From the NCBI RefSeq assembly GCF_003815775.1, contig NZ_CP033926.1:2356001-2420000 (forward strand): a DNA stretch of 64,000 bases. The letters are read 5' to 3'. A program made the position numbers and the translations under genes. Every line of letters begins with the position of its first letter. Position 1 is the first letter of the stretch. Positions 35,258 through 43,473 of the stretch are shown in pieces. The notes below the pieces were generated by a model. It had not been told where the DNA came from, ran no database searches, and saw nothing but the letters and a program-made list of their open reading frames with translations. The DNA comes from Chryseobacterium joostei (GTDB lineage Bacteria > Bacteroidota > Bacteroidia > Flavobacteriales > Weeksellaceae).

Positions 35258-35336
35258 TTTAATTTATTTTAAATAGTAAAAGTATCTCATCATTTATCTT
35301 TACTGATGATGAGAGCTTTTACTGTATACTTTTTAT

Positions 35337-36020
35337 TTATTCGAATGTTAATACAATAGGTTGTGCAAAGGTTTGCATAATTGGTTTGCCTTTATAAATC
35401 AAAGGTTTTTCAAAACCGCCAATAGCATATAGGAACAATCCGCTGATGATACTAAACTCTGTATCAGATGACTCACTATACCTTACTTTTTTGAACTTCC
35501 CATCCACATCAATGGTAAAATTCAACTTACAACGATAGATTCCGCCGGGAAAATCTTCCATTAAATAAACAGGAAAATTCACTGTCAGCTGTTTTTTCAA
35601 TTCGGCAAGCTGTTGATAATTTTCAACCTCAGCAATATCAACAGATTTCTTTTTCTCTGATTCCAGAGGGATACCCTTTGCTTGAGGTACGTTGCTTTCA
35701 ATCTGTAATCCGTTGGTTGCTTTAAATGATAGGTTTGGATCTATTTTTCCGATTATTACTTCTTTGTCATAGATGCTTTGATATAAATCTTTCAGGTTTT
35801 TTAATTTTTCACCATAAAAAAATTTATACTTTTGAGCATATAAAGCCTCATCTTTTTTGTAGTCATAACGTTTAATACTATCGGAAAAACACTTTTGAAT
35901 ATCTTTTATTTCTACTAAAATATTTCTGTTTAGCAAATTCCTCCCTTGTGCATTTATTTTTTGCACACTTATACAAGAAATCGTCAGAGCAATAACAAGG
36001 AATAAAAAACGATGATTCAT
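35337..36020 (-). CDS. Secreted protein with TonB-C-like C-terminal domain
   Basis: 227 residues. Signal peptide FLFLVIALTISCISVQKINA (a Cys is present at the end, but the lipobox is poor). The middle is Lys/Gln-rich and helical. The last 80 residues (PGGIYRCKLNFTIDVDGKFK, FEKPLIYKGKPIMQ, FAQPIVLTFE) look like the beta-alpha-beta C-terminal domain of TonB/TolA energy transducers without the N-terminal membrane anchor. Such orphan domains are common in Flavobacteriia. Function unknown; periplasmic location is inferred. Confidence 0.65.
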   Translation of the reverse strand: MNHRFLFLVIALTISCISVQKINAQGRNLLNRNILVEIKDIQKCFSDSIKRYDYKKDEALYAQKYKFFYGEKLKNLKDLYQSIYDKEVIIGKIDPNLSFKATNGLQIESNVPQAKGIPLESEKKKSVDIAEVENYQQLAELKKQLTVNFPVYLMEDFPGGIYRCKLNFTIDVDGKFKKVRYSESSDTEFSIISGLFLYAIGGFEKPLIYKGKPIMQTFAQPIVLTFE

Positions 36021-36089
36021 GGTTTTATTTTTCTGTAAGCAATCTACATAATATATCGTAAATCCTTTTTTTTTGCCTGAATTGCAATA

Positions 36090-36476
36090 TTAGATTCTAT
36101 TTTTAGCAAAATAAAGAATAAGCATTCCCCAGCTTAGAATCATCAATAATCCTCCAAGCGGTGTAATAGGGCCTAAAAATTTAAGATTGGCTCCCAAATA
36201 ATCCTGCAAACTAAGAAAATAGATACTCACTGAGAATAATAATGTTCCTGCAATCATTAAAATTGAAGTCCATTTTTCAGTGGAAGTTTCAAATTTTAAA
36301 ATATATCCGATAATGAGCAGAAAGAATGCTGCATACATCTGGTATCTTACTCCGGTTTCAAAACTTTCCAGTCTTTCTACGGATAATATTTTCTTTAAGG
36401 CGTGTGCTCCGAATGCGCCAAGGATTACTGAAAGCATTCCATACACTGCTCCAAAAATAAGGGTAATTGTTTTCAT
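36090..36476 (-). CDS. DUF423-family membrane protein
   Basis: 128 residues, four TM helices. The N-terminal TLIFGAVYGMLSVILGAFGAHAL pattern (GAFGAH) is the DUF423 mark, with conserved FETGVRYQMYAAFFLL (about 41-56) and GPITPLGGLLMILSW at the end. The family is widespread and of unknown function. Its ATG is one base after the stop of the gene at 36478, which makes it the last gene of the HMG-CoA reductase operon. Confidence 0.92.
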   Translation of the reverse strand: MKTITLIFGAVYGMLSVILGAFGAHALKKILSVERLESFETGVRYQMYAAFFLLIIGYILKFETSTEKWTSILMIAGTLLFSVSIYFLSLQDYLGANLKFLGPITPLGGLLMILSWGMLILYFAKNRI

Positions 36477-36477
36477 T

Positions 36478-37566
36478 TTATAACTCTTCTAATTCTAGGG
36501 TTAAATATTTTTTTGTTTTATAATCCTGCCAGGTTCCGGTAATGGTTCTGCCTTTCATTTCAGCTTCCACTAATGCTCTTGGTATCCATTGGCTTGTAGC
36601 ATCATCATAACGGTCATTTTCAGTGATAGAAATATGATTTCCTTTCAATTGGCCATCCCATTTAATCAGCTTTTTACTTTTATCATACCAATACTCTGCA
36701 TTAAAGGAACTCATTCCTGAATGATCACTATCAGGATAAAAACGCTTGATGAGAACGGTAATTGGATATTTTCCATCAATTTTTCCTTTATACAACTTAT
36801 TTCGGAAACTAGTCTTATCTATTTTTTCAGAACCTGAAATTAAATTCTTGGCATAAGAACTCCAATATTTATCCAGATCTTTATATGGAATTTCGATCTC
36901 ATGACTATCCAGATCATCCAAAGCTCTCATCGCATGGTTAGAACATCTTCCTGCTACAAATGTTATTTTATCTTTTCCAAAATGGTATCTGATATCATCC
37001 AAAGACTGTTCTGTAAAACAGCCCTCATACATCCCTATTTGCTCTTCTGTTTCTTCTGTACGGTTTTTCTGAGATTTTAATTCTTTAAGGTAGTCATCCA
37101 CCCTTTTCTTTACTTTTTGCTGAAGGATGTTTTCTACAGCTTTCACTGAACCTGACTGAAACAAATCCTGAGCATTGATAAAATTTCCTGTTCTCAGATC
37201 AAAATTTTTCCAGTCTGAAAAGCCTTCAGGATAAGCTCCGGAAGCTTCTCCATCCAAACCAATGCTTAAAATATTTTTAGGGGTTTCCAGTTTTTCCCAG
37301 CTATAAAAATAAATGTAGTTGGAATAAGAAGTTGTTCCTGTAGAGACCAGCTTAAATGGGTTACTTCCTGAATTCGGAACATATTCCAGCTCATCAACCT
37401 GCAGAAAAGTATTTATCTTATTCTCCACCATTGGATTTTCAGGATAAGAGATCACAGGAAAAGTAGAATCCTCTGTTTTTGGTGGCAAGTTGCTAATCTT
37501 TACATTTTTCTGTTGTGAAAAACCAAGGCTAGAAATCAACAAAAAAAACAGGATACTCTTTTTCAT
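36478..37566 (-). CDS. Secreted protein of unknown function
   Basis: 362 residues. Signal peptide MKKSILFFLLISSLGFSQQ. The body contains FPVISYPENPMVENKINTFL, YIYFYSWEKLE, DGEASGAYPEG, FDLRTGNFINAQDLFQSGSV and FVAGRCSNHAMRAL, a layout like the DUF3298/DUF4163 (PdaC, RsiV) type of periplasmic domain, though the match is by eye and not certain. The C-terminal 100 residues are a separate beta-rich part with WDGQLKGNHISITE and ITGTWQDYKTKKYLTLEL, resembling lipid/ligand-binding beta structure. Its ATG overlaps the stop of the 54-residue membrane protein (TAATG), so coexpression is strong. Role unknown. Confidence 0.7.
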   Translation of the reverse strand: MKKSILFFLLISSLGFSQQKNVKISNLPPKTEDSTFPVISYPENPMVENKINTFLQVDELEYVPNSGSNPFKLVSTGTTSYSNYIYFYSWEKLETPKNILSIGLDGEASGAYPEGFSDWKNFDLRTGNFINAQDLFQSGSVKAVENILQQKVKKRVDDYLKELKSQKNRTEETEEQIGMYEGCFTEQSLDDIRYHFGKDKITFVAGRCSNHAMRALDDLDSHEIEIPYKDLDKYWSSYAKNLISGSEKIDKTSFRNKLYKGKIDGKYPITVLIKRFYPDSDHSGMSSFNAEYWYDKSKKLIKWDGQLKGNHISITENDRYDDATSQWIPRALVEAEMKGRTITGTWQDYKTKKYLTLELEEL

Positions 37567-37733
37567 TATTTCGATTTTAAGTACATTAAAATAAACTTGG
37601 CAACCAAGGTAGAAATTCCCAGTATGATAAACATATTGGCGAACCTTTTGGAACTTTTAAACCCCTCCAGTGTAGTCTTTTTTAAAAAGAATCCAAAAAG
37701 AAGAAATATAACAGGTAGGATAATCTGTAACAT
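37566..37733 (-). CDS. 54-residue two-helix membrane protein in the HMG-CoA reductase operon
   Basis: Too short to appear in ordinary ORF lists. The minus-strand frame opens with ATG at 37733 and ends with TAA at 37568-37566. The product begins MLQIILPVIFLLFGFFLKKT and has a second hydrophobic stretch around residues 33-50 (MFIILGISTLVAKFILMYLK) with a basic loop between and a Lys-rich end: a helical hairpin. The start overlaps the stop of HMG-CoA reductase by one base (TAATG), and its own stop overlaps the next start in the same way. These two overlaps are the main evidence that it is real. Function unknown; a small accessory membrane protein is inferred. Confidence 0.75.
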   Translation of the reverse strand: MLQIILPVIFLLFGFFLKKTTLEGFKSSKRFANMFIILGISTLVAKFILMYLKSK

Positions 37734-39061
37734 TAGTTTCCTCTCATTCTGTTAAACTCATTGATCACCTCGTGGTGGCTCACTGTTTTATCTTTAAAAT
37801 AGGCCACAAAATATTGTTTTTCCTCTTCCGTAGCACCCAATTGATTTAAGATATTCAATAAGTGCATCTTCATGTGCCCTTTCTGAATACCTGTTGTTAC
37901 CAATGAACGCAGCGCTCCAAAGTTTTGAGCCAATCCTGAAACAGCCAGAATACTCATTAATTCCTGAGCTGATGGCTTTCCAAGTAAGGCCAAGGAGAAT
38001 TTTACCAATGGGTGAAGATTGGTTAAACCACCTACTACCCCTACAGAAATTGGAAGATCAATCCAGAATCTGAAAACTCCGTTGTCTGTTGTACAATGCG
38101 TTAATGATCTATACTGTCCGTCTCTTGCTGCATAAGCATGAGCACAAGCTTCTGTTGCTCTAAAGTCATTTCCGGTTGCAATTACTACCGCATCTACCCC
38201 ATTCATTACTCCTTTGTTGTGCGTGGTTGCACGATAAGGTTCAATTTCTGCAATCGTTACGGCTTGCTTGAATTTAGAAGCAAATTCTTCAGGAGAAATT
38301 CCACTATCATCCTTTAAATCTTCCATTTTACATGACACCTCAGCTCTGACAATACAATCAGGCGTAAAGTTGGAAAGAATGTTCATTACAATCTGCAATG
38401 AATTTTTTTCCTCCTGAGTAAAGTCTTCGCTTGTTGCCACTTCCTGTCTTAACGTTTTTCCAAACTGCTCAAGACAAGAATTGATAAAGTTGGCTCCCAT
38501 TGAGTCTACTGTATCAAAGCTTGCTTTCAACTGGTAATAATTGGGCATTTCTGCTGTTTTATCAACCAAATTTATATTCAGAATTCCACCACCACGTTTT
38601 CTCATATTGGCAGTAATATCGTCTGTAGTTTCAAAAAGCTTTTTCTTTAAATTGAAATTAAAGAAATGTAATAGCTTGTGAGGTTCTACATTGAAAATAA
38701 AATGGGTATGTCCTAATTTTTCAGTATTGATAATGGTTGTTTTAAAACCTCCTTTATCAATCCAGAATTTTGCGGCCTTGGAAGCTGCAGCCACTACAGA
38801 ACTTTCTTCAACGGCCATTGGAAGTGCCACTAGTTTTCCGTCGATTAAAAAGTTCGGAGCAATTCCGTAAGGCATATAGAAATTTGAAATTGTATTTTCA
38901 GAGAACTCATCGTGAAGTTTCTGAAGATCTGCATCTTCATTCCAATATTGCTTTAATATATTTTGATATTCCTGATTTCCCTCAAGGTATTCGTTTACGA
39001 GCCAGTCGATTTTTCCCTGCTTTGGAAGCTTGGAAAAACCTTCGATTGGTTTATGATTCAT
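37733..39061 (-). CDS. Hydroxymethylglutaryl-CoA reductase, class II type
   Basis: About 442 residues from ATG 39061 (MNHKPIEGFSKLPKQGKIDW); the longer frame back to 39142 has no good start. Converts HMG-CoA to mevalonate, the first committed step of the mevalonate route to isoprenoids. Catalytic and binding elements: AVEESSVVAAASKAA (Glu about 85), DSMGANFIN (dimer/substrate), HNKGVMNGVDAV (Lys), ATGNDFRATEA (Asp) and GIQKGHMKMH (His). The gene order of motifs and lack of an N-terminal membrane domain fit the bacterial class II enzyme. It heads a run of four minus-strand genes with one-base overlaps or a one-base gap. Confidence 0.94.
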   Translation of the reverse strand: MNHKPIEGFSKLPKQGKIDWLVNEYLEGNQEYQNILKQYWNEDADLQKLHDEFSENTISNFYMPYGIAPNFLIDGKLVALPMAVEESSVVAAASKAAKFWIDKGGFKTTIINTEKLGHTHFIFNVEPHKLLHFFNFNLKKKLFETTDDITANMRKRGGGILNINLVDKTAEMPNYYQLKASFDTVDSMGANFINSCLEQFGKTLRQEVATSEDFTQEEKNSLQIVMNILSNFTPDCIVRAEVSCKMEDLKDDSGISPEEFASKFKQAVTIAEIEPYRATTHNKGVMNGVDAVVIATGNDFRATEACAHAYAARDGQYRSLTHCTTDNGVFRFWIDLPISVGVVGGLTNLHPLVKFSLALLGKPSAQELMSILAVSGLAQNFGALRSLVTTGIQKGHMKMHLLNILNQLGATEEEKQYFVAYFKDKTVSHHEVINEFNRMRGN

Positions 39062-39217
39062 GATATAAACTTTAATGAGCCGTAAATATAATGATTTTGA
39101 GGTTTTATTTTGTTGATAACTTCTATGAAAAAAGATTGACATTTATCAATTTTTAGAACTAAATTTGAACAAGTTTTTAATTTAAAATTGATACAAAATA
39201 TATCCATTCATTAAAAT

Positions 39218-40477
39218 ATGAATTTCGATCGCCTTAAAGAAAAGCTTGAAATCCTTGCTGATGCTGCGAAATATGATGTTTCCTGTTCGTCCAGCGGAGG
39301 AACAAGAAAAAATAAAAAAGGTGCTTTAGGAGATAGCTCCGTAAGCGGAATTTGTCATACTTATACAGAAGACGGAAGATGTGTTTCCTTACTAAAGATT
39401 TTATTGACCAATCACTGTATCTATGATTGTGCATACTGTGTATCCCGAAGTTCAAATGATATTAAAAGGGCAGCATTTACAGTAGAAGAAGTTGTAGACT
39501 TAACGATTAATTTTTATCGTAGAAATTATATTGAAGGGTTATTTCTAAGCTCCGGAATCTTCAAAAATGCCGATACTACCATGGAACGGCTTGTGAGGGT
39601 TGCCAAAAAACTTCGTTTGGAAGAAAATTTCAATGGGTATATTCACCTGAAATCTATTCCGGGAGCGAGTGACGATCTCATGCAGGAAGCGGCATTATAT
39701 GCAGACAGACTATCCGTCAATCTTGAAATTCCTACAGAAAGTGGATTAAAGCTTTTGGCTCCGGAAAAAAACAGGCAGGACATGATCAGCCCTATGAGAT
39801 ACATTCAAAAAGGGATTATCCAATATCAGGATGAGAAAAAGATTTTAAAGAAAGTCCCTAAGTTCGCACCAGCAGGACAATCTACTCAGATGATTGTGGG
39901 TGCTACTCAGGAAAACGACTTGCAAATCATTAAGGTTGCTGATCATTTTTACAAAAACTTTAATCTTAAAAGAGTTTATTATTCAGGATATGTTCCTGTT
40001 TTGGAGGATAAAAGACTTCCATCTTTAACTACGGAGGTGCCGATGCTTCGTGAAAACAGGTTGTACCAGTCGGATTGGCTGATGAGATTTTACGGATTTA
40101 AGGCCGAAGAAATTTTGGATCCCAATATTCCATTTCTTGATCTGGAGGTTGATCCTAAATTAAGCTGGGCACTTCGGCATTTGGATCAATTTCCTGTGAA
40201 TATTCAGACCGCGGATTATCAGATGATTTTAAGGATTCCCGGAATTGGGGTAAAATCAGCACAAAAAATAGTAAGCGCAAGACGTTTTCAGATTTTAAAT
40301 ATGGACCACCTGAAAAAGTTAGGAACAGCCGTAAACCGGGCAAAATATTTTATTGACTTTAATACAGGGAACGCCTATTTGAAATATTTAACGGATAAAA
40401 ACTTCAGAAAGTTATTAGTAGGTGGAAGCTCTTCTAAATTTCACAATCAGTTTTCACAGCAATTAAGTTTATTTTAA
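39218..40477 (+). CDS. Radical SAM putative DNA modification/repair protein with HhH
   Basis: 419 residues. Radical-SAM cluster motif CIYDCAYC (Cys67, Cys71, Cys74) binds the [4Fe-4S] that cleaves S-adenosylmethionine. Two further Cys precede it (GICHTYT, DGRCVSL). The core continues with SSGIFKNADTTMERLVRVAK. The C-terminal region has a helix-hairpin-helix, LRIPGIGVKSAQKIVSARR (about 340-358), which binds DNA. This corresponds to the family described as 'rSAM linked to UDG' (TIGR03916). A partner of the TIGR03915 type lies two genes downstream. The DNA reaction is not known. It starts a three-gene plus-strand cluster. Confidence 0.9.
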   Translation: MNFDRLKEKLEILADAAKYDVSCSSSGGTRKNKKGALGDSSVSGICHTYTEDGRCVSLLKILLTNHCIYDCAYCVSRSSNDIKRAAFTVEEVVDLTINFYRRNYIEGLFLSSGIFKNADTTMERLVRVAKKLRLEENFNGYIHLKSIPGASDDLMQEAALYADRLSVNLEIPTESGLKLLAPEKNRQDMISPMRYIQKGIIQYQDEKKILKKVPKFAPAGQSTQMIVGATQENDLQIIKVADHFYKNFNLKRVYYSGYVPVLEDKRLPSLTTEVPMLRENRLYQSDWLMRFYGFKAEEILDPNIPFLDLEVDPKLSWALRHLDQFPVNIQTADYQMILRIPGIGVKSAQKIVSARRFQILNMDHLKKLGTAVNRAKYFIDFNTGNAYLKYLTDKNFRKLLVGGSSSKFHNQFSQQLSLF

Positions 40478-40479
40478 AG

Positions 40480-40908
40480 ATGAGCACAAAAAAAACTATA
40501 CATTCTGGTGAGCAATGGAAGAGAGAAATTGAAAAAGAAGCTATCAAGTTTTCTCAACCTCTAATGTCTAATTCAAAATGGGTAAGACTAATTGATACAT
40601 TAGTTGATAACAATGAAACTGTTCAAAAAATTTTCTTTAAAAAGATTCAGCATGAGAATATGGGAGAATTATACATAGCAGACAACCCCTCTTATGGATT
40701 TGAATACTGGCATGCAGGATTCGAGCTCAATAATTCTTTTGGAGAACCTCTACAATTCAATGAAATAGAATTTCTTTCTTTCCCTAGAGTTATTAATTCA
40801 AGTTCCTATCAGGATCTAGAAAAGATTTCCATAATTATACAAAACATTGGTAAGTTTTGTTTGGAATCAGACGAAAATGAATTGAAATTAATCTGCTACA
40901 GAAAATAG
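40480..40908 (+). CDS. Hypothetical protein between the rSAM gene and its partner
   Basis: 142 residues starting 2 bp after the rSAM stop, so probably cotranscribed. MSTKKTIHSGEQWKREIEKE opens a helical basic part; SNSKWVRLIDTLV and GFEYWHAGFELNN give a mixed alpha/beta domain; the end is acidic. There is no signal peptide, TM or Cys cluster. I do not recognise the family. Its place between two genes that are normally adjacent makes it either a local insertion or a third member of the repair set; sequence alone cannot decide. Confidence 0.65.
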   Translation: MSTKKTIHSGEQWKREIEKEAIKFSQPLMSNSKWVRLIDTLVDNNETVQKIFFKKIQHENMGELYIADNPSYGFEYWHAGFELNNSFGEPLQFNEIEFLSFPRVINSSSYQDLEKISIIIQNIGKFCLESDENELKLICYRK

Positions 40909-40944
40909 CAAAGCAACAAAATTGTTACTCTTTCAAATCAAACT

Positions 40945-41703
40945 ATGACAACCCTACTCTACGACGGAAGTTTTGATGGTCTTTTTACTGCGATATTTGA
41001 AATTTTTGAATACCGTTATCAGGATGTGGAAATTGTAAGTAGGGAAAGATTTCATCAGGAAAATATTTTTGCTGAGATCCACGAAGTAATTACTCAAAAC
41101 AATAAATCTGAACGGGTCTTAAATAAACTAGAGCAAAATCTTGGAAAACAAGGCATTCATAAGCTTTTAAAAGTTTTTTTATCGGAAGATCCTGAACTAG
41201 AAAAAATAATTCTATCCGCAGTAAGGCAATCTATAAAACAACCCACAGAAAATATTCTGGAAAACTTTGCAGATTCAGATATTATGATGATCTCAAAGAT
41301 CTGCAAGTCGGTGAGTAGAGAAAGCCACCGAATGACCGCTTTCGTACGTTTTGAAAAAATGCAGGACCATGTTTTTTTCTCAAAAATTGATCCGGACTTC
41401 AATGTTCTTCCCTTGATCAGAAAGCATTTTAAAGATCGATATCAGGATCAGAAATGGATGATTTATGATTTGCGCAGAAACTACGGAATCTTGTATGATC
41501 TGGAAAATTGCGATTTCTTTTATCCTGAAGATAAATTAGACTTAAATAGATATGAGGATAAATTCCATGATGATGAGAAAAATTACCAAAGGCTGTGGCA
41601 GAGATATTTTACAAAGACCAACATTGTGGAACGAAAGAATTTGAAATTGCATATCCAGCATGTTCCCAAGAGATATTGGAAGTATTTGACAGAGAAATGG
41701 TGA
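40945..41703 (+). CDS. TIGR03915-type putative DNA repair partner of the rSAM protein
   Basis: 252 residues. The first residues TTLLYDGSFDGLFTAIFEIFEY are the known start of the DUF4130/TIGR03915 family, which is found next to the rSAM protein above and sometimes fused to a uracil-DNA-glycosylase-like unit. Further marks: SRESHRMTAFVRFEKMQDHV, PLIRKHFKDRYQDQKWMIYD and the end HIQHVPKRYWKYLTEKW, with conserved aromatic-basic pattern. No metal cluster is seen. Reaction unknown; DNA repair is inferred from its partner. It ends next to the DnaA-box array. Confidence 0.87.
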   Translation: MTTLLYDGSFDGLFTAIFEIFEYRYQDVEIVSRERFHQENIFAEIHEVITQNNKSERVLNKLEQNLGKQGIHKLLKVFLSEDPELEKIILSAVRQSIKQPTENILENFADSDIMMISKICKSVSRESHRMTAFVRFEKMQDHVFFSKIDPDFNVLPLIRKHFKDRYQDQKWMIYDLRRNYGILYDLENCDFFYPEDKLDLNRYEDKFHDDEKNYQRLWQRYFTKTNIVERKNLKLHIQHVPKRYWKYLTEKW

Positions 41704-41806
41704 CAAATCAATTTGAGTTTTATATTTTTTCGCCAATTTTTTACTTCTTAGAGATGATATTAAAATTCTTTCTTCATCTATTTTGTAAAATTTCTGATGC
41801 GTATGC

Positions 41807-42672
41807 TTTAATCCATATTTCCATATTGTGGATAACTTTTTTCCAACAAAAATCAGACTAATTCTCACAAATGCCCTTTACAAGGATACTTTATAACTTA
41901 CTAAATATATGATAGATATAGGAGTCATTAATCTACAATTCCATATTGTGGATAACTTTTTAGTGAAAAAATTGAATTGATTTTCACAAATATTTTCTTT
42001 TTAAAGCTTTAATAAATCTCATTTGCAGAAAAAAATTAAAGTCATATTTATCATGATAAAATTCTTGAAGTCTCAGCGGGTTGATTTAATCCATATTTTC
42101 ATATTGTGGATAACTTTTTTCCTTAAAAATTAGACTAATTCTCACAAATGCCCTTTACAAGGATACTTTATAACTTACTAATTTTATGAAAGATATAATA
42201 AGAATTAATCTACAATCCCATATTGTGGATAACTTTTTAATGTAAAAATTGACCCTATTTTCACAGATACCTTCTTTTTAAAGCTTTAATACATATTATT
42301 TACACACGAAAAATTAAAATCATACTTATCACGATGAATTTTGTAGAATCTATGGAAGAACTTTAATCCATATTTCCATATTGTGGATAACTTTTCTCAC
42401 CTGAAAATTAGACTAATTTCAGCAAAACCCCTTTACACAGAGATTCTATAACTCATTATATTTGTGAAAGATATAGGAATTATTAATCTACAATCCCATA
42501 TTGTGGATAACTTTTTAGTCTAGAAATTGACCAGATTTCTCGGTTATTTCCTTTTTAAAAATTTAATAAATTCTGTCTAAAGAAGAAAAACAGAAGTCAT
42601 ATTTACCAAAGTGAAATCACAAAAATCTAAAGAGAAGATTTCAAGTGTTTTTTTTGAGTTTGTGGATAACTT
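41807..42672. repeat. Tandem ~278 bp repeat, about three copies, gene-free
   Basis: The unit begins TTTAATCCATATTT at 41807, 42085 and 42362 (steps 278 and 277 bp). A truncated fourth unit with the box alone ends at 42669. Other parts also recur, for example ACTAATTCTCACAAATGCCC, TTAATCTACAAT, and CTTTTTAAAGCTTTAAT. The copies have diverged in places. The region lies between two converging gene ends, so it needs no promoter and encodes no ORF of note. Confidence 0.9.
41827..42669. promoter_or_regulatory. Array of seven perfect DnaA boxes: candidate oriC or DnaA-titration site
   Basis: TGTGGATAA, the reverse complement of the DnaA box TTATCCACA, occurs at 41827, 41947, 42105, 42224, 42382, 42502 and 42661, always in the same orientation. 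Steps are 120, 158, 119, 158, 120 and 159 bp. In the first six the flanks are also conserved (CATATTGTGGATAACTTT). By chance one such 9-mer is expected in over 100 kb of random DNA (both strands), so seven in 843 bp is not chance. The surroundings are strongly AT-rich, which would suit unwinding. oriC is not always next to dnaA in Flavobacteriia; no dnaA is present here. A datA-like DnaA sink is the main alternative. Confidence 0.85.
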
Positions 42673-43473
42673 TTATTTACGAATGGTACGGAGCGCTTTT
42701 TTGACAATATAATTGGTTTCTTTTGTATTGCTTTCTTTAAGCCATTCATCACAGGTTTCTATCACGAATTCCGGTTGTGACTTACTTGCATCATTGAGCC
42801 AGTTTCCCACACTATCCTGTACATATCTTGAGGAGTCTGATTTCAAGGGTTCTAAAATTTCCAATGCTAATCCTGGGTTTTGCTTTAATTCCAGGATATG
42901 TTCGCACCATACTCCTCTCGGTCTGGTAGATTCACTTGAGAAACGTCTGATATTTTCGTCATCATGTTGAGTCCATTCTGATAAAATTAACAGACTTTCT
43001 GTAAGATTCTTTGAAATGTCCGGACGTACCGTCATCCAACTGATTTCCCTTACCCCAAAATGATGATCAGAAGCAAAACGCTGTATTCGTTCCAGTTTTT
43101 CCTTTATGTTAAAAGCATGATTTCTTCCCACCGTGTAAGCAGCCCAGCATCGTACTAAATCTGCCTGATGAGTTGATAAGCTGGAGATAAACTCTTCATC
43201 CTTATTTTTGAGTGCAAATTCCAGAATTCCAAGTCCAATGGCTTCATTGACTGTATTAACTGTCTGCTTTTTCAACTGCTCTACCTTTTTTATAATAGGT
43301 TTTAAATATTCTGTCCGATTATTCTGTTGCAATAAATTTTCGAGCAAGAGCTTTTGATTTACCGCCAGCCATTCTGTAAGATTAACTGTTTCAAGCTCAC
43401 CTTTATTTAATTGTATCAAAATATCACTGGGAATATCCTTGATGGAGCGTGCTCCTTTTTTCTTTTCTGTCAT
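42673..43473 (-). CDS. AlkC/AlkD-like HEAT-repeat DNA alkylation repair protein
   Basis: 266 residues, all-helical, with paired helices typical of HEAT repeats: IKDIPSDILIQLNKGELETV at the start, CWAAYTVGRNHAFNIKEKL, HFGVREISWMTVRPDI, and near the end STRPRGVWCEHILE and SSRYVQDSVGNWLNDASK. The last two blocks are characteristic of AlkC/AlkD-like DNA glycosylases that excise N3- and N7-alkylated purines from DNA without base flipping. It overlaps the start region of the peroxiredoxin-like gene upstream by 4 bp, so they form one transcript. It ends 3 bp from the last DnaA box. Confidence 0.87.
   Translation of the reverse strand: MTEKKKGARSIKDIPSDILIQLNKGELETVNLTEWLAVNQKLLLENLLQQNNRTEYLKPIIKKVEQLKKQTVNTVNEAIGLGILEFALKNKDEEFISSLSTHQADLVRCWAAYTVGRNHAFNIKEKLERIQRFASDHHFGVREISWMTVRPDISKNLTESLLILSEWTQHDDENIRRFSSESTRPRGVWCEHILELKQNPGLALEILEPLKSDSSRYVQDSVGNWLNDASKSQPEFVIETCDEWLKESNTKETNYIVKKALRTIRK

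Noticed and set aside
37733..39142. Longer start for HMG-CoA reductase at 39142
   Set aside because: The first 27 residues show no similarity to the enzyme; ATG 39061 gives the usual N-terminus.
41807..42672. Tandem array as a CRISPR
   Set aside because: The repeat units are about 278 bp, degenerate, without short spacers, and no cas genes are near.
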